Shown here in pieces: positions 9,703 to 18,433 of a stretch of 64,000 bases of DNA. This DNA is from an uncultured Elusimicrobia bacterium. GTDB lineage: Bacteria; Elusimicrobiota; Elusimicrobia; Elusimicrobiales; UBA9959. Position numbers and translations under genes: made by a program. A model generated the notes under the pieces. It was not told the DNA's origin and did not search any database. It saw only the letters and a list, made by a program, of their open reading frames with translations. How positions within the stretch are numbered: the stretch's first letter is position 1; every line of letters starts with the position of its first letter. The stretch covers positions 1-64,000 of the forward strand of contig CAIQNV010000049.1 in NCBI GenBank assembly GCA_903873295.1, written 5' to 3'.

Positions 9703-9711
9703 AGGTACAAA

Positions 9712-11256
9712 ATGAACGATCAACAGCCGGAAGATAAAAATATACAGGCGGCCACGCCTGAGAGCAGGCCGCACAGGAACGATTTTCAAAGAAATCAGCA
9801 TAATTCACACAGGGGCGGGCCGAGGAACTATGGCGGCCAGCCGCAGGACACAAGGGGAACTCAGAAAATGGAAAACAACAGGACGCCCAATCAGGGCCAG
9901 AATCAGGGTCAGAACCAGGGCCAGGGCCAGAACCAGGGCCAGAACCAGGCTCAGAACCAGGGTCAGGCTCCGGGGCCCAATCCGAATTTGCCGAAGATGG
10001 ACGTCACGGTGCTTACGAAAATGACCGTGGCCGACCTGGTCAAGATCGCCGAGGAGCATAAACTGGAGGGCGTCTCCGGCCTGCGCAAGCAGGAGCTGAT
10101 AGGCAAACTGATGGAGGCGCAGGCCAAGCAGAACGGCATAGTGCAGGGCGAGGGCGTGCTGGAAATACTGCCGGACGGCTTCGGCTTCCTGCGCTCCCAG
10201 GAATACAACTACCTTTCAAGCCATGAAGATATTTATGTCTCGCCTTCCCAGATAAAGAAGCTGGGCCTGCGCAAGGGCGATTCGGTGAACGGCTTTATCC
10301 GCCCGCCCAAGGACGGCGAAAGGTTCTTCGCGCTGCTGCAGGTGAAGACCGTGAACGGTTTCGAGATAGAGAAGATAGGCCACCGGCCGCTGTTCGACAA
10401 CCTCACGCCGCTGCACCCGAACGCCCGGTTCCTGCTGGAAACCGCCAAGAACGAGATGACCGGCCGCGTTATCGACCTCATCGTTCCCGTCGGCAAGGGC
10501 CAGCGCCAGCTCATCGTGGCCGCGCCCAAGACCGGCAAGACCATGATATTGCAGCGCATCGCCAATTCCCTGGCCACCAACCACCCTGAAATAGAGCTGC
10601 TGGTGCTGCTCATCGACGAGCGGCCCGAGGAAGTCACCGATATGAAGCGCTCCGTGCGCGGCGAAGTCATCGCCTCCACCTTCGACGAGCCCGCCGACCG
10701 CCACGTGCAGGTGTCGGAAATAGTTCTGGAAAAAGCCAAGCGCATGACCGAGCACGGCAAGGACGTCGTAATATTGCTAGACTCGATCACCCGCCTGGCC
10801 CGCGCCTACAATACCGTGGCGCCGTCCTCCGGCCGCGTGCTTTCCGGCGGTCTTGAATCCACTTCCCTGCAGCGGCCCAAGCGCTTCTTCGGCGCGGCCC
10901 GCAATATAGAGGAAGGCGGTTCCCTGACCATCATCGCCACGGCGCTGGTGGAAACCGGCAGCCGCATGGACGACGTTATCTTCGAGGAATTCAAGGGCAC
11001 CGGCAACTCGGAGATCTACCTGGACCGGAAGCTGGCGGACCGCCGCATCTTCCCCGCCATAGACATCAACCGCACCTCCACCCGCAAGGAAGAGCTGCTG
11101 ATGAGCGAGGACGAGCTGAACAAGGTCTGGATACTGCGCAAGGTGCTGGCCCCGCTCTCTCCCATAGACTCCCTGGAACTGCTGGTCTCCAAGCTGGGCG
11201 CCACCAAGTCCAACAAGGATTTCCTGAAATCCATGGAGATGGGCTCGGACAGGTAA
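9712..11256 (+). CDS. rho: Transcription termination factor Rho with a Q/N/G-rich N-terminal insert
   Basis: Rho is a hexameric RNA helicase that ends transcription of untranslated RNA. The 514 residues comprise a polar N-terminal extension (1-95) and a Rho N-terminal helical domain (about 103-143). A cold-shock-like RNA-binding domain (about 144-225, '[15 protein letters not shown]') and the RecA-type ATPase complete it. The ATPase has Walker A APKTGKT (about 270) and Walker [17 protein letters not shown]. The extension contains about ten copies of a GQNQ-type motif (nt 9889-9970) encoded by a near-perfect 6-base-unit repeat, making it a low-complexity, prion-like segment. A ribosome site (GGAGATAAAGG) precedes the ATG. 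It is probably in one operon with coaE. Confidence 0.97.
   Translation: MNDQQPEDKNIQAATPESRPHRNDFQRNQHNSHRGGPRNYGGQPQDTRGTQKMENNRTPNQGQNQGQNQGQGQNQGQNQAQNQGQAPGPNPNLPKMDVTVLTKMTVADLVKIAEEHKLEGVSGLRKQELIGKLMEAQAKQNGIVQGEGVLEILPDGFGFLRSQEYNYLSSHEDIYVSPSQIKKLGLRKGDSVNGFIRPPKDGERFFALLQVKTVNGFEIEKIGHRPLFDNLTPLHPNARFLLETAKNEMTGRVIDLIVPVGKGQRQLIVAAPKTGKTMILQRIANSLATNHPEIELLVLLIDERPEEVTDMKRSVRGEVIASTFDEPADRHVQVSEIVLEKAKRMTEHGKDVVILLDSITRLARAYNTVAPSSGRVLSGGLESTSLQRPKRFFGAARNIEEGGSLTIIATALVETGSRMDDVIFEEFKGTGNSEIYLDRKLADRRIFPAIDINRTSTRKEELLMSEDELNKVWILRKVLAPLSPIDSLELLVSKLGATKSNKDFLKSMEMGSDR
9889..9970 (+). repeat. In-frame low-complexity repeat encoding GQNQ units in rho
   Basis: The DNA is a run of CAGGGCCAGAAC-like units (12-base period, six-base subperiod), translated as repeated Gly-Gln-Asn-Gln. 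Such a tract can change length by slippage, so its size may vary between strains. Confidence 0.85.
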
Positions 11257-11263
11257 AGGCAGG

Positions 11264-11309
11264 ACCGAGGAGCAGGATACGAGACTTAAGATTCGGGATT
11301 AGGACCGGG
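11264..11309 (+). repeat. Short GGGAT/GGGAC-type repeat between rho and the M23 gene
   Basis: The spacer reads as degenerate purine-rich units (GGGATTAGGACCGGGG). A similar stretch, ATCGGGGATCAGGGATCGGG, lies just after the M23 gene at 12255-12274, so the gene is flanked by related low-complexity sequence. No function is evident. Confidence 0.35.
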
Positions 11310-11310
11310 G

Positions 11311-12246
11311 ATGAAGCTTAAGGGTAAAAACCGCTGGAGCTTAGCCGCGGGGCTGGGGGTGCTGCTGGGAACGGCGGCGCTCTCCTCCGCCCTGGCGCCA
11401 GGAGTAACGGCGTTCTCTTACGCCAGGTTTTCCGTGCTGACCCCGCCCGGCCCCGCCGAGCCGCCGTCCGAAGCGTTCAGGCTTATCCCGCGCCTGATAC
11501 ATGCGCGGCACAAGGTGGCCAAGGGCGAGAACGTGCGCTCTATCGCCTCAGATTACGGCACCGACGTAAGGTCCCTGCAGAGCACCAACTCCAACGAATT
11601 CATCTTCATGTCGCGCGGCGGCTATATCCGCGTGCATAACGGCAAAGGCCTCCTTTACGAGGTGTCCGCCGACGGCGAGACGCTTAGCGGCATCGCCGCC
11701 CGCTTCTGCGGCAAGAGCCGCGATCTGAAATCGTTCAAATCGGAGATCGTGGAAGACAACGGCCTGCCGCCCTCCGCCCTGCTCGTGAACCATAGGTTCA
11801 GCAAGGGGGACAGGCTTTACCTGCCCGCCGTCTACCTGGACCTGGACACCTACCGCATGCCGCTCCGGAGCTTCGGGCGCATCAGCTCGCGCTTCGGCAC
11901 GCGCTACCATCCCATACTTAAGCGGAAAATTTTCCATAACGGCTGCGATATCCCGATGCCCCTGGGCACCCCGGTTTATCCTTCCCGCTCCGGCACGGTT
12001 ACTTTTTCCGGCTGGAAGGGCGGCTACGGCAACGTGGTGGAAGTGCGCCATAAGGACGGCTCCATGTGCCGCTACGGGCATCTTTCACAAACCAGCGTCG
12101 CCGTGGGGGAAACCGTGCAGAAATCGAAGACCCTCCTGGGTAAGGTGGGCTCGACCGGCATGTCCACCGGCCCGCACCTGCATTTCGAAATAATCACCCC
12201 CTCCGGCAAATCAGTCAACCCCATGGCGAAGATAGGGAAGAAATAA
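11311..12246 (+). CDS. LysM-like plus M23 (LytM) family murein metallopeptidase
   Basis: This is a predicted exported peptidoglycan hydrolase or divisome/envelope regulator. A basic start and hydrophobic segment (about 10-33) form a signal anchor. Two LysM-like segments follow (about 66-108 'HKVAKGENVRSIASDYG' and about 115-170 'YEVSADGETLSGIA'). The C-terminal M23 domain (about 185-311) has the zinc ligands in 'HNGCD' (His210, Asp214) and 'HLHFE' (about 289-291), so it looks catalytically complete. The start ATG has GGGG close by. It lies 54 bases after rho, in a spacer with GGGATTAGGACCGGGG-like repeat sequence. The true substrate bond is unknown. Confidence 0.9.
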   Translation: MKLKGKNRWSLAAGLGVLLGTAALSSALAPGVTAFSYARFSVLTPPGPAEPPSEAFRLIPRLIHARHKVAKGENVRSIASDYGTDVRSLQSTNSNEFIFMSRGGYIRVHNGKGLLYEVSADGETLSGIAARFCGKSRDLKSFKSEIVEDNGLPPSALLVNHRFSKGDRLYLPAVYLDLDTYRMPLRSFGRISSRFGTRYHPILKRKIFHNGCDIPMPLGTPVYPSRSGTVTFSGWKGGYGNVVEVRHKDGSMCRYGHLSQTSVAVGETVQKSKTLLGKVGSTGMSTGPHLHFEIITPSGKSVNPMAKIGKK

Positions 12247-12254
12247 AGGAAAAA

Positions 12255-12280
12255 TCGGGGATCAGGGATCGGGAATCTGA
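12255..12280 (+). repeat. GGGATC-type short tandem repeat
   Basis: GGGGATCAGGGATCGGGAATC is a degenerate 8-9 base tandem unit just downstream of the M23 peptidase gene, related to the spacer at 11264. It lies upstream of the rpmE promoter. Confidence 0.35.
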
Positions 12281-12300
12281 AGCAGAGGATCTCCGGATTA

Positions 12301-12309
12301 TGCTATAAT
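12301..12309 (+). promoter_or_regulatory. Extended -10 promoter for rpmE
   Basis: TGCTATAAT is a consensus extended -10 box (TG-N-TATAAT) about 38 bases before the rpmE start. No good -35 box is seen 17 bases upstream (AGCAGA), as is usual for extended -10 promoters. AGAGGAAA then serves as the ribosome site. Confidence 0.6.
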
Positions 12310-12346
12310 TTATATTAAGTAGACTTTAATTTCAGAGGAAAAGACA

Positions 12347-12724
12347 ATGAAAAACGACACACACCCCACCTATAATCTCTGCGAGGTTTCCTGCGTCTGC
12401 GGCAACGCTTTCCAGACCCGCTCCATAAAACCCGTCATAAAGGTTGAAGTCTGCGCGGCCTGCCACCCTTTCTACACCGGCAAGCAGAAGCTGCTGGATA
12501 CCGCCGGCCGCGTCGAGAAATTCAATACGAAATTCGCCGCCAGCGGCGGCAAGATGGTGGAGCGCAAGATGAAGAAGGTCGTGATAAAGTCCGTAACGCC
12601 CAAGCACGCCGCCAAGCGCAAAGTGCTCTCCTCGGCGCCCGCCAAGAAAGCGGATGTGAAGGCCGCGAAGGCCGCCGCTCCCAAAGTCGCCCCCGCAGCC
12701 GAAAAGAAACCCGAAACTAAGTAG
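12347..12724 (+). CDS. rpmE: 50S ribosomal protein L31, zinc-binding form with long basic tail
   Basis: L31 bridges the large and small ribosomal subunits. The first 70 residues match the family: four zinc cysteines (Cys16 and Cys18, then the CAAC pair near 37-40), 'HPFYTGKQ' and 'GRVEKFN'. The protein is 125 residues, while L31 usually has 65-90. The extra 50 residues are rich in Lys, Ala and Pro ([14 protein letters not shown]), like histone H1 or other nucleic-acid-binding tails. It is a single-gene unit with its own extended -10 promoter and a strong terminator immediately downstream. Confidence 0.94.
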   Translation: MKNDTHPTYNLCEVSCVCGNAFQTRSIKPVIKVEVCAACHPFYTGKQKLLDTAGRVEKFNTKFAASGGKMVERKMKKVVIKSVTPKHAAKRKVLSSAPAKKADVKAAKAAAPKVAPAAEKKPETK

Positions 12725-12735
12725 CTTAGTTCCTT

Positions 12736-12773
12736 AAACGGGCGTTCCTATGTGATGGAGCGCCCGTTTTTTT
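12736..12773 (+). terminator. Rho-independent terminator after rpmE
   Basis: AAACGGGCGTTCC pairs with GGAGCGCCCGTTT (one mismatch) over an 8-base loop, and the right arm runs into seven T residues. It separates rpmE from prfA. Confidence 0.9.
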
Positions 12774-12795
12774 ATATACGCGCGGATTGGCCCTT

Positions 12796-13845
12796 ATGCT
12801 TGAAGAAGATTTAAGCGCTATTAAACGGGAATTTGCCGAAATAGAGGCACACCTCTCCTCCGGCGGCCTTAAGCCGGAAGAGATAGAAAAATTCTCAAGG
12901 CGCCACGCCGTCTGCCGGCAGCTGCTCGAAACTTCAGCCGCGCTGGGGAGGGCGCTGAAAGAAGCTGAAGACGCCCGCCAGATGCTTTCCAGCACCGACA
13001 AGGACATCGCGGAGATGGCCGCGGCGGAACTGCCCGCCCTTGAAGCCGCCGCGGCGTCCCTGGGTAAAAAGCTGAAACTTCTCATAATCCCGCCCGACCC
13101 GGCGGATTCCAAGAACATCTTTCTCGAGATCCGCGCCGGAGTCGGCGGCGACGAATCCGCCCTTTTCGCCGCTGATCTGCTGCGCATGTACACCCGCTTC
13201 GCCCAGAACATGGGCTGGCAGGCGGAGCTGCGCGACCTTTCCTCCACGGGACTTAAAGGCATAAAGAACGCCGTGCTTTACATTTCTGGCCAGGACGTTT
13301 ATGCTTTGATGAAATACGAGGGCGGTGTGCACCGGGTGCAGCGCGTGCCGCTGACCGAGGCCTCGGGGCGCATCCATACTTCCACCGTCACCGTGGCGAT
13401 AATGCACGAAGTGGACGAGGTGGAGATAAAGATAGAAGCCAAAGATCTGAAGATGGACACCTACCGCTCCAGCGGGGCCGGCGGGCAGAACGTCAATAAA
13501 GTGGAAACCGCCGTGCGCATTACCCATATTCCCAGCGGCATCATCACTGCCTGCCAGGAAGAGCGCTCGCAGGGCAAGAACCGCGCGAAAGCCATGGCCA
13601 TGCTGGCCGCGAAGCTCGCCCAGGCAAGCGAGGAGGCGCAGGCCAAGGCCAATGCCGGCGCGCGCAATATCCAGGTGGGCACGGGCGACCGCTCGGAAAA
13701 GATCCGCACTTACAACTTTCCGCAGAACCGCGTGACGGACCACCGCATACAGGTTTCCTGGCATAATCTACAGGCTATCATGGAGGGGGAGATCAAGGAA
13801 ATGCTTGAGGAAATACGGCTTGAACTGACCAAGGAAAAAGAATGA
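12796..13845 (+). CDS. prfA: Peptide chain release factor 1
   Basis: RF1 recognises UAA and UAG and triggers peptide release. The protein shows the GGQ catalytic loop in 'SGAGGQNVNK' (about 229) and the tripeptide anticodon region 'VPLTEASGRIHTS'. That region has the P-x-T form of RF1 rather than the SPF of RF2. Length 349 is close to the usual 355-360. The start is set at ATG 12796; the track uses a TTG three codons earlier, and neither has a clear ribosome site. prmC, which methylates the GGQ glutamine, overlaps the stop by 4 bases (ATGA), a common arrangement that couples the two products. Confidence 0.96.
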   Translation: MLEEDLSAIKREFAEIEAHLSSGGLKPEEIEKFSRRHAVCRQLLETSAALGRALKEAEDARQMLSSTDKDIAEMAAAELPALEAAAASLGKKLKLLIIPPDPADSKNIFLEIRAGVGGDESALFAADLLRMYTRFAQNMGWQAELRDLSSTGLKGIKNAVLYISGQDVYALMKYEGGVHRVQRVPLTEASGRIHTSTVTVAIMHEVDEVEIKIEAKDLKMDTYRSSGAGGQNVNKVETAVRITHIPSGIITACQEERSQGKNRAKAMAMLAAKLAQASEEAQAKANAGARNIQVGTGDRSEKIRTYNFPQNRVTDHRIQVSWHNLQAIMEGEIKEMLEEIRLELTKEKE

Positions 13846-14690
13846 CGGCGGGTAAAGCGCTGCTCGAAGCCGCGGCCCGCCTCGCCGCCTGCGGGGTGGA
13901 CGAGCCCGGGCCCAACGCCCAATGGCTGCTGGCCGACGCTATGGGCGTGCCGCGCCTCCGCCTGCTGTCCGAGCCCGGCCTCCCCGTAGAAGCCGCCGCG
14001 CTGCGCAAATTTAAAAAAGGCCTGGTGCTTAAAGAGCAGGGCCTGCCGCTGGCCTATATACTCGGCTGGCAGGATTTCAGGGATATCAGGATAAAAGTGG
14101 ATAAAAGAGTGCTGGTGCCGCGCCCGGAGACAGAGGAGCTGGCGGGGCTGGCCGCCGCTTTCCTGCGGACCCGCTCCGGCGAGCTCCTGGCGCTTGATTA
14201 CGGGGCCGGCAGCGGCGCCATCGGCCTGTGGCTGGCAAAGGAATTTCCCGCCCTGCGTCTTAAGGCCGTAGAAAAATCGGCCCGGGCCCTAGCCTGCGCG
14301 GCCGAGAACGCCGCCGCGCTCGGCCTGGCGGGCCGCGTAGAATTTATCAAAGCCTCGACGCTGGAGACCGTGGCGGGGCCTGTCGACCTCATAGTTTCAA
14401 ACCCGCCCTATATCCCCACCAGCGTCATCCCCGGGCTTGCCCCTGAGGTCCTGAGCGAGCCGCGCGTGGCGCTGGACGGCGGAGGCGACGGGCTGGACAT
14501 CGCCTGGATGCTGGTGCGGCTGGCGCCCTCAAAACTTAAGAAAAACGGCGCTCTTATAATGGAACTGGGCGGCGCCCAGGCGAAAAAGATCATGGCCGCC
14601 ATGCCGGATGCGGTCTGGAAAGAAAAGCGCACCCATAAAGATCTGAACGGCATAGAAAGATTCGTTTTCGCGGTTTTGAATGATAAATGA
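13842..14690 (+). CDS. prmC: Release factor glutamine methyltransferase
   Basis: PrmC N5-methylates the glutamine of the GGQ motif in release factors, using S-adenosylmethionine. The N-terminal helical domain (about 1-75) is followed by a Rossmann methyltransferase with the SAM loop 'LDYGAGSGAIG'. The substrate-clamping NPPY comes next (Asn187, in 'VSNPPYIPTSVIP'). Length 282 is normal. It overlaps prfA by 4 bases, so translation is coupled to its substrate's gene. The stop is followed at once by a family 2 palindromic element. Confidence 0.96.
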   Translation: MTAGKALLEAAARLAACGVDEPGPNAQWLLADAMGVPRLRLLSEPGLPVEAAALRKFKKGLVLKEQGLPLAYILGWQDFRDIRIKVDKRVLVPRPETEELAGLAAAFLRTRSGELLALDYGAGSGAIGLWLAKEFPALRLKAVEKSARALACAAENAAALGLAGRVEFIKASTLETVAGPVDLIVSNPPYIPTSVIPGLAPEVLSEPRVALDGGGDGLDIAWMLVRLAPSKLKKNGALIMELGGAQAKKIMAAMPDAVWKEKRTHKDLNGIERFVFAVLNDK

Positions 14691-14699
14691 GGCGACCAA

Positions 14700-14809
14700 G
14701 GTTCGGACGTGTGGTTGCCCTGGAGCCGCTTTGCGGAGGGGGGCCCCGCTTCGGGGGGAACCACGCAAGGGTTCCTGCGCGGCGGAATGGGCAATTACAC
14801 GGCCGGACC
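14700..14809 (-). repeat. Dispersed palindromic element, family 2, copy C
   Basis: This 110-bp element between prmC and murA has outer arms GGTTCGGACGTGTGGTTGCCC and GGGCAATTACACGGCCGGACC, complementary at 17 of 21 positions. Its core (TGGAGCCGCTTTG, GGAGGGGGGCCCC, GGGGGGAACC, GGTTCCTGCGCGGCGGAATGGGCAA) is shared with copy D at 55930-56042 on the opposite strand. The internal hairpin here is CCCC-gcttc-GGGG. Confidence 0.8.
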
Positions 14810-14846
14810 GTGACTAGCCCAAGACTTAATTGCCATGGAGAAATAA

Positions 14847-16103
14847 ATGGATAATTTTATTATACGCGGGGGCAGGCCTCTCAACGGGCAGACCGTGATA
14901 AGCGGCTCCAAGAACGCGGCGCTGCCTATCCTGGCGGCGACGCTGCTCACCAGGGAAAAATGCGAGATAAAGAACGTTCCCGAACTGATGGATATAAAAT
15001 CCACCTTCGAGCTGCTTAACTACCTGGGCAAGAACTGCTTTTACGGCTACGGCAATTTCGTAGCCGAAGAACACGGCCAGATGAAACTGCACGCCCCCTA
15101 CGACCTCGTGCGCAAAATGCGCGCCTCGGTGCTGGTGGCGGGGCCGCTGCTGGCCCGCTTCAGGAAAGTCCGCTTCGCCCTGCCGGGCGGCTGCTCCATC
15201 GGCATGCGCCCCATAGACATACACCTGGAAGGTTTTAAAAAGCTGGGCGCCCGGATCTCCTACGAAAAAGGCGACGTGATCCTTTCCGCTAAAAAGCTGA
15301 AGCCCGGAAAAGTGAAGTTCCGCTTTCCCAGCGTCGGCGCCACCGAGAACCTTATGATGTGCGCCGCGCTTATTGAGGGGACCTCTACGCTTGAAAATTG
15401 CGCCCGCGAGCCGGAAATAGAAGACTTGGCGAACGCCCTTTCCAAAATGGGCGCCAAGGTGGAAGGCGCGGGCACGCCGGTCATTAAAATAACCGGCGCC
15501 GCCGTCCTGAAAGGCCTTAAACATACGGTGATGCCCGACCGCGTCGAGACCGGCACCTTCATGCTGCTTTGCGCGGCCGCCGGGGGCAGGATAAAGCTCC
15601 TTAATACGGCGCCCAAAACGCTGGAAGCGCTTATCCGCGCCATGAAAAAAGCCGGCGTGAAGATCAACACTTTCAAGGATTCCATGGAGATCATAGCGCC
15701 GCAGGGCCGGCCCAGGCCGGTGAGCGTGGTCACAAAGCCGCACCCCGGCTTCCCCACCGATCTGCAGGCCCCCTGGATGGCCTTCATGGCGCGCGCCACC
15801 GGGGCTTCCGAGGTGCACGAGCAGATCTTCGAGAACCGCTATATGCACGCCCCCGAACTGGTCCGCATGGGCGCGGATATAACCGTGCTGGACAGGAAGG
15901 CCGTTATCCGCGGAGTGCCGGCCCTGCTGGGCGCGCCGGTCATGTGTTCCGATATCCGCGCCGGCGCCGCCATGGTGGTGGCAGCGGCCTCCGCGAAGGG
16001 CAAGTCGGTCATACGCCGCATCTACCACATCGACCGCGGCTACGAGAAGCTGGAGCATAAACTGAAAGACCTGGGCGTGGACGCGTCGAGAGTAAAGGCG
16101 TAG
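14847..16103 (+). CDS. murA: UDP-N-acetylglucosamine 1-carboxyvinyltransferase
   Basis: MurA transfers enolpyruvate from PEP to UDP-GlcNAc, the first committed step of peptidoglycan synthesis. The protein opens with the strand 'GGRPLNGQTVISGSKNAALP' that binds substrate through the KN pair. It carries the PEP-reactive cysteine in 'GGCSIGMRPID' (Cys116, equivalent to Cys115 of E. coli; target of fosfomycin). Length 418 is standard for the two-domain inside-out barrel. GGAG lies a few bases upstream of the ATG. folC follows after 23 bases. The family 2 element fills the gap to prmC. Confidence 0.97.
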   Translation: MDNFIIRGGRPLNGQTVISGSKNAALPILAATLLTREKCEIKNVPELMDIKSTFELLNYLGKNCFYGYGNFVAEEHGQMKLHAPYDLVRKMRASVLVAGPLLARFRKVRFALPGGCSIGMRPIDIHLEGFKKLGARISYEKGDVILSAKKLKPGKVKFRFPSVGATENLMMCAALIEGTSTLENCAREPEIEDLANALSKMGAKVEGAGTPVIKITGAAVLKGLKHTVMPDRVETGTFMLLCAAAGGRIKLLNTAPKTLEALIRAMKKAGVKINTFKDSMEIIAPQGRPRPVSVVTKPHPGFPTDLQAPWMAFMARATGASEVHEQIFENRYMHAPELVRMGADITVLDRKAVIRGVPALLGAPVMCSDIRAGAAMVVAAASAKGKSVIRRIYHIDRGYEKLEHKLKDLGVDASRVKA

Positions 16104-16126
16104 GGTTATTCCAGAAAATTATTGCG

Positions 16127-17446
16127 ATGATTTCTTTTAAAGAAGCCGAAAAGAAACTTATAGAACGGCAGGACTTCGTGAAGAAGGACGGGCTGGGCCG
16201 CGCCCTCGCCTGCCTGGCAAAACTGGGCAATCCCCATCACGGCCTTAAGACCGTGCATGTTACCGGCACCAACGGCAAAGGCTCGGCCTGCGCGCTTTTT
16301 GAAGCCGCCGCCAGGGCCGCCGGGCTTAAGACGGGGCTGTTCATTTCCCCGCACCTGATAAGCATTACGGAGCGGATACGGTTTTGCGGTGAGAACATCG
16401 GCGAAGAGGCTTTTGCCGCGCTCTTCGGGGAAGTTTTTGAAGCCGGCCCGGACCTGAGTTTTTTCGAGCTGCTCACCTGCATGGCTTTTCTCCATTTTGA
16501 AAGGCGGAAGACCGATCTGGCGATCATAGAGGTGGGCATAGGCGGCCGCTTCGACACTACCAACGTGCTGCTGAAACCCGAACTGAGCGTTATAACGTCC
16601 ATCGACTATGACCACAAAAAGTATCTGGGCAACACCCTGGCGGAAATAGCGTACCAGAAGGCCGGCATAATAAAACCGGGAGGCGTCTGCATGGCCCCCC
16701 TGCTGGCGCCTGAAGCCAGGGCGGTAATTTCAAAAGAAGCCGCCGGGAAAGCGGCCCAGTGCCATTTTTACGCGCCTGTTTTCGAGATAACGGGCAGGGA
16801 CTGGGAAGAGAACCGGATAATGCTGCGCCATAAAAAGACCGGCGAGGTTTACCCTTTCGGCATACTCGGCGAGACGCAGGTCTCCAACGCCACGCTGGCG
16901 TGGGAGGGCCTGGAAATAATGCGGGGCCTGGGCTGGCCCATAAGCCGCGCGCACGCCGCGGCCGGCTTCGCCTCGGTGCGCTGGCCCGCCAGATTCCAAT
17001 GCCTGCGCGGCCCGGGCGGGGAGGGAAAAACTATTTTTATCGTGGACGGGGCGCATAACGAAGAGGCAGCGCGGACCTTCGCCGCCACCTGGAAAATGTC
17101 GCCTTTCGCCGGAAAACCGGCGGTTTTCGTGGTGGGGATGCTGCAGGATAAAGAGCGCCGCGGCATACTCGGGCTGCTGGCACCGCTGGCAAAAAAATTT
17201 ATTTTTACCAGGCCGGAGTCTTCGCGGGCGGCCGATCCCTGCGCGCTGGCGGACGAGCTTTTCGCCATAAACCCCGGCGCCGAAGTGGAAGTGCAGGAGG
17301 ACATCGGGGCGGCGCTTTCGGCCGCGGCGCGGAGCGGGACGGCCGCCGTGCTGGGCTCGTTCTACCTGGCCGGCTCGGCGCTGGAAATACTAGGGGAAAA
17401 GGTCCCCGGTGGCCAGCGGCCCGGTCACCAGTCCGGCAACCGGTAA
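16127..17446 (+). CDS. folC: Folylpolyglutamate / dihydrofolate synthase
   Basis: FolC adds glutamate to folates and usually also makes dihydrofolate from dihydropteroate. It is a Mur-ligase relative. The P-loop 'VTGTNGKGSACALFE', the omega-loop 'FISPHLISITERIR' and the 'IDYDHKKYLGNTLAEIAYQKAGI' region are all present, with a C-terminal ligase domain from about residue 300. Length 439 is typical, but the last 16 or so residues (after 'LEILGEKV') are encoded by a dispersed CCAGT/CCGGCAAC-type repeat and look like an acquired tail. No ribosome site is evident. Confidence 0.93.
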   Translation: MISFKEAEKKLIERQDFVKKDGLGRALACLAKLGNPHHGLKTVHVTGTNGKGSACALFEAAARAAGLKTGLFISPHLISITERIRFCGENIGEEAFAALFGEVFEAGPDLSFFELLTCMAFLHFERRKTDLAIIEVGIGGRFDTTNVLLKPELSVITSIDYDHKKYLGNTLAEIAYQKAGIIKPGGVCMAPLLAPEARAVISKEAAGKAAQCHFYAPVFEITGRDWEENRIMLRHKKTGEVYPFGILGETQVSNATLAWEGLEIMRGLGWPISRAHAAAGFASVRWPARFQCLRGPGGEGKTIFIVDGAHNEEAARTFAATWKMSPFAGKPAVFVVGMLQDKERRGILGLLAPLAKKFIFTRPESSRAADPCALADELFAINPGAEVEVQEDIGAALSAAARSGTAAVLGSFYLAGSALEILGEKVPGGQRPGHQSGNR

Positions 17447-17462
17447 CTGGCAACCGGCAACT
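17401..17462 (+). repeat. CCGGTAACTGGCAACCGG-type short repeat at the end of folC
   Basis: The stretch consists of degenerate units around GGCAACCGGTAACTGGCAACC, running through the folC stop codon. In frame it encodes the glycine, arginine and asparagine-rich end of FolC. It resembles short dispersed repeats rather than coding sequence. Confidence 0.5.
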
Positions 17463-17479
17463 TTCTTTAGGAGGATCTT

Positions 17480-18424
17480 ATGCTTGGAATCGGAATAGAT
17501 ATCGGCGGGACTAACACTAAGCTGGTGGTGGTGAACCGCGCCGGCAAACTGCTGGCGCATGAAAGATTCCGCACCGAGGCTTCGAAAGGCTCCGGCTTTT
17601 TCATAAAACGTCTGGCCGCGGTAGTGGAAGGTTTCAAGCGCGACTATGGCCGCCAGCTTGTTTCCATAGGCATCGGGGCCGCCGGCGACGTCGATCCCGA
17701 GCGCGGCATACTTCGCTTTTCCCCCAATCTGGCCTGGCGCTCCGTTAAGATCGCGGGCCCGCTGGAAAAGCTCACCGGCCTGCCCTGCGTAATGGAGAAC
17801 GACGCGAACATGGCCGCCTGGGGCGCCTATGAGCTGGAACTGGGGCGCAAAACCGCCGATATTCTTACTTTGACCATGGGCACCGGCATAGGCTCCGGGA
17901 TGATACTGGCGGGGAAGCTTTACCACGGCGCCACCGGGTCGGCCGGAGAGGCCGGGCACCTTATAATAGAGCCGGACGGGCGCCCCTGTCACTGCGGGGG
18001 CCGCGGCTGCCTGGAGGCTTATTGCGGCAGCTACGCTATAATGGCCCGGGCACGCGAGCTGATAAAAAATGAAGCGGCGATGGTAAAAAAATTCTCCGCG
18101 CCGGGACACGAAAAATTCAACACTATCTGTCTCACCAATGCCGCCGCCGCCGGCCACGCCGGCGCGCGCAGGGTGTGGGCGGAGACCGGGCATTACCTCG
18201 GGATGGGGCTGGCGGGTCTTATCCTGCTGCTTAATCCGGGCTGCGTGGTATTGACCGGCGGGGTTTCCAGGGCCCGCAAATGGTTCCTGCCGGCCATGTG
18301 TAAGATTCTTAACGATCAGCAGATAAAAACGCCTTTTGAAAAAGTGAAGATAAAAATTTCAGACAGCGCCGACCTCGGCTCCCACGGCGCCGCGCTGTTC
18401 GGCCTGGAGCACGGGCTTAAGTAG
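17480..18424 (+). CDS. ROK-family sugar kinase, probable glucokinase
   Basis: ROK kinases phosphorylate glucose or N-acetyl-hexosamines with ATP. The protein shows the N-terminal phosphate motif 'IDIGGTNTKLVVV' and the substrate-binding 'MENDANMAAWGAYE'. The ROK signature in 'GEAGHLI' and the zinc-binding C-H-C-G-G-R-G-C-L-E (from Cys170) are also present. No N-terminal winged helix is seen, so it is a kinase and not a ROK repressor. Length 314 is usual. GGAGG precedes the ATG. The sugar specificity cannot be read from sequence alone. lptD begins 9 bases after the stop. Confidence 0.9.
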   Translation: MLGIGIDIGGTNTKLVVVNRAGKLLAHERFRTEASKGSGFFIKRLAAVVEGFKRDYGRQLVSIGIGAAGDVDPERGILRFSPNLAWRSVKIAGPLEKLTGLPCVMENDANMAAWGAYELELGRKTADILTLTMGTGIGSGMILAGKLYHGATGSAGEAGHLIIEPDGRPCHCGGRGCLEAYCGSYAIMARARELIKNEAAMVKKFSAPGHEKFNTICLTNAAAAGHAGARRVWAETGHYLGMGLAGLILLLNPGCVVLTGGVSRARKWFLPAMCKILNDQQIKTPFEKVKIKISDSADLGSHGAALFGLEHGLK

Positions 18425-18433
18425 GGATAAGGA

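Noticed and set aside
14826-16058. 410-residue minus-strand ORF opposite murA
   Set aside because: MurA is complete with its catalytic Cys116; the opposite frame has no features.
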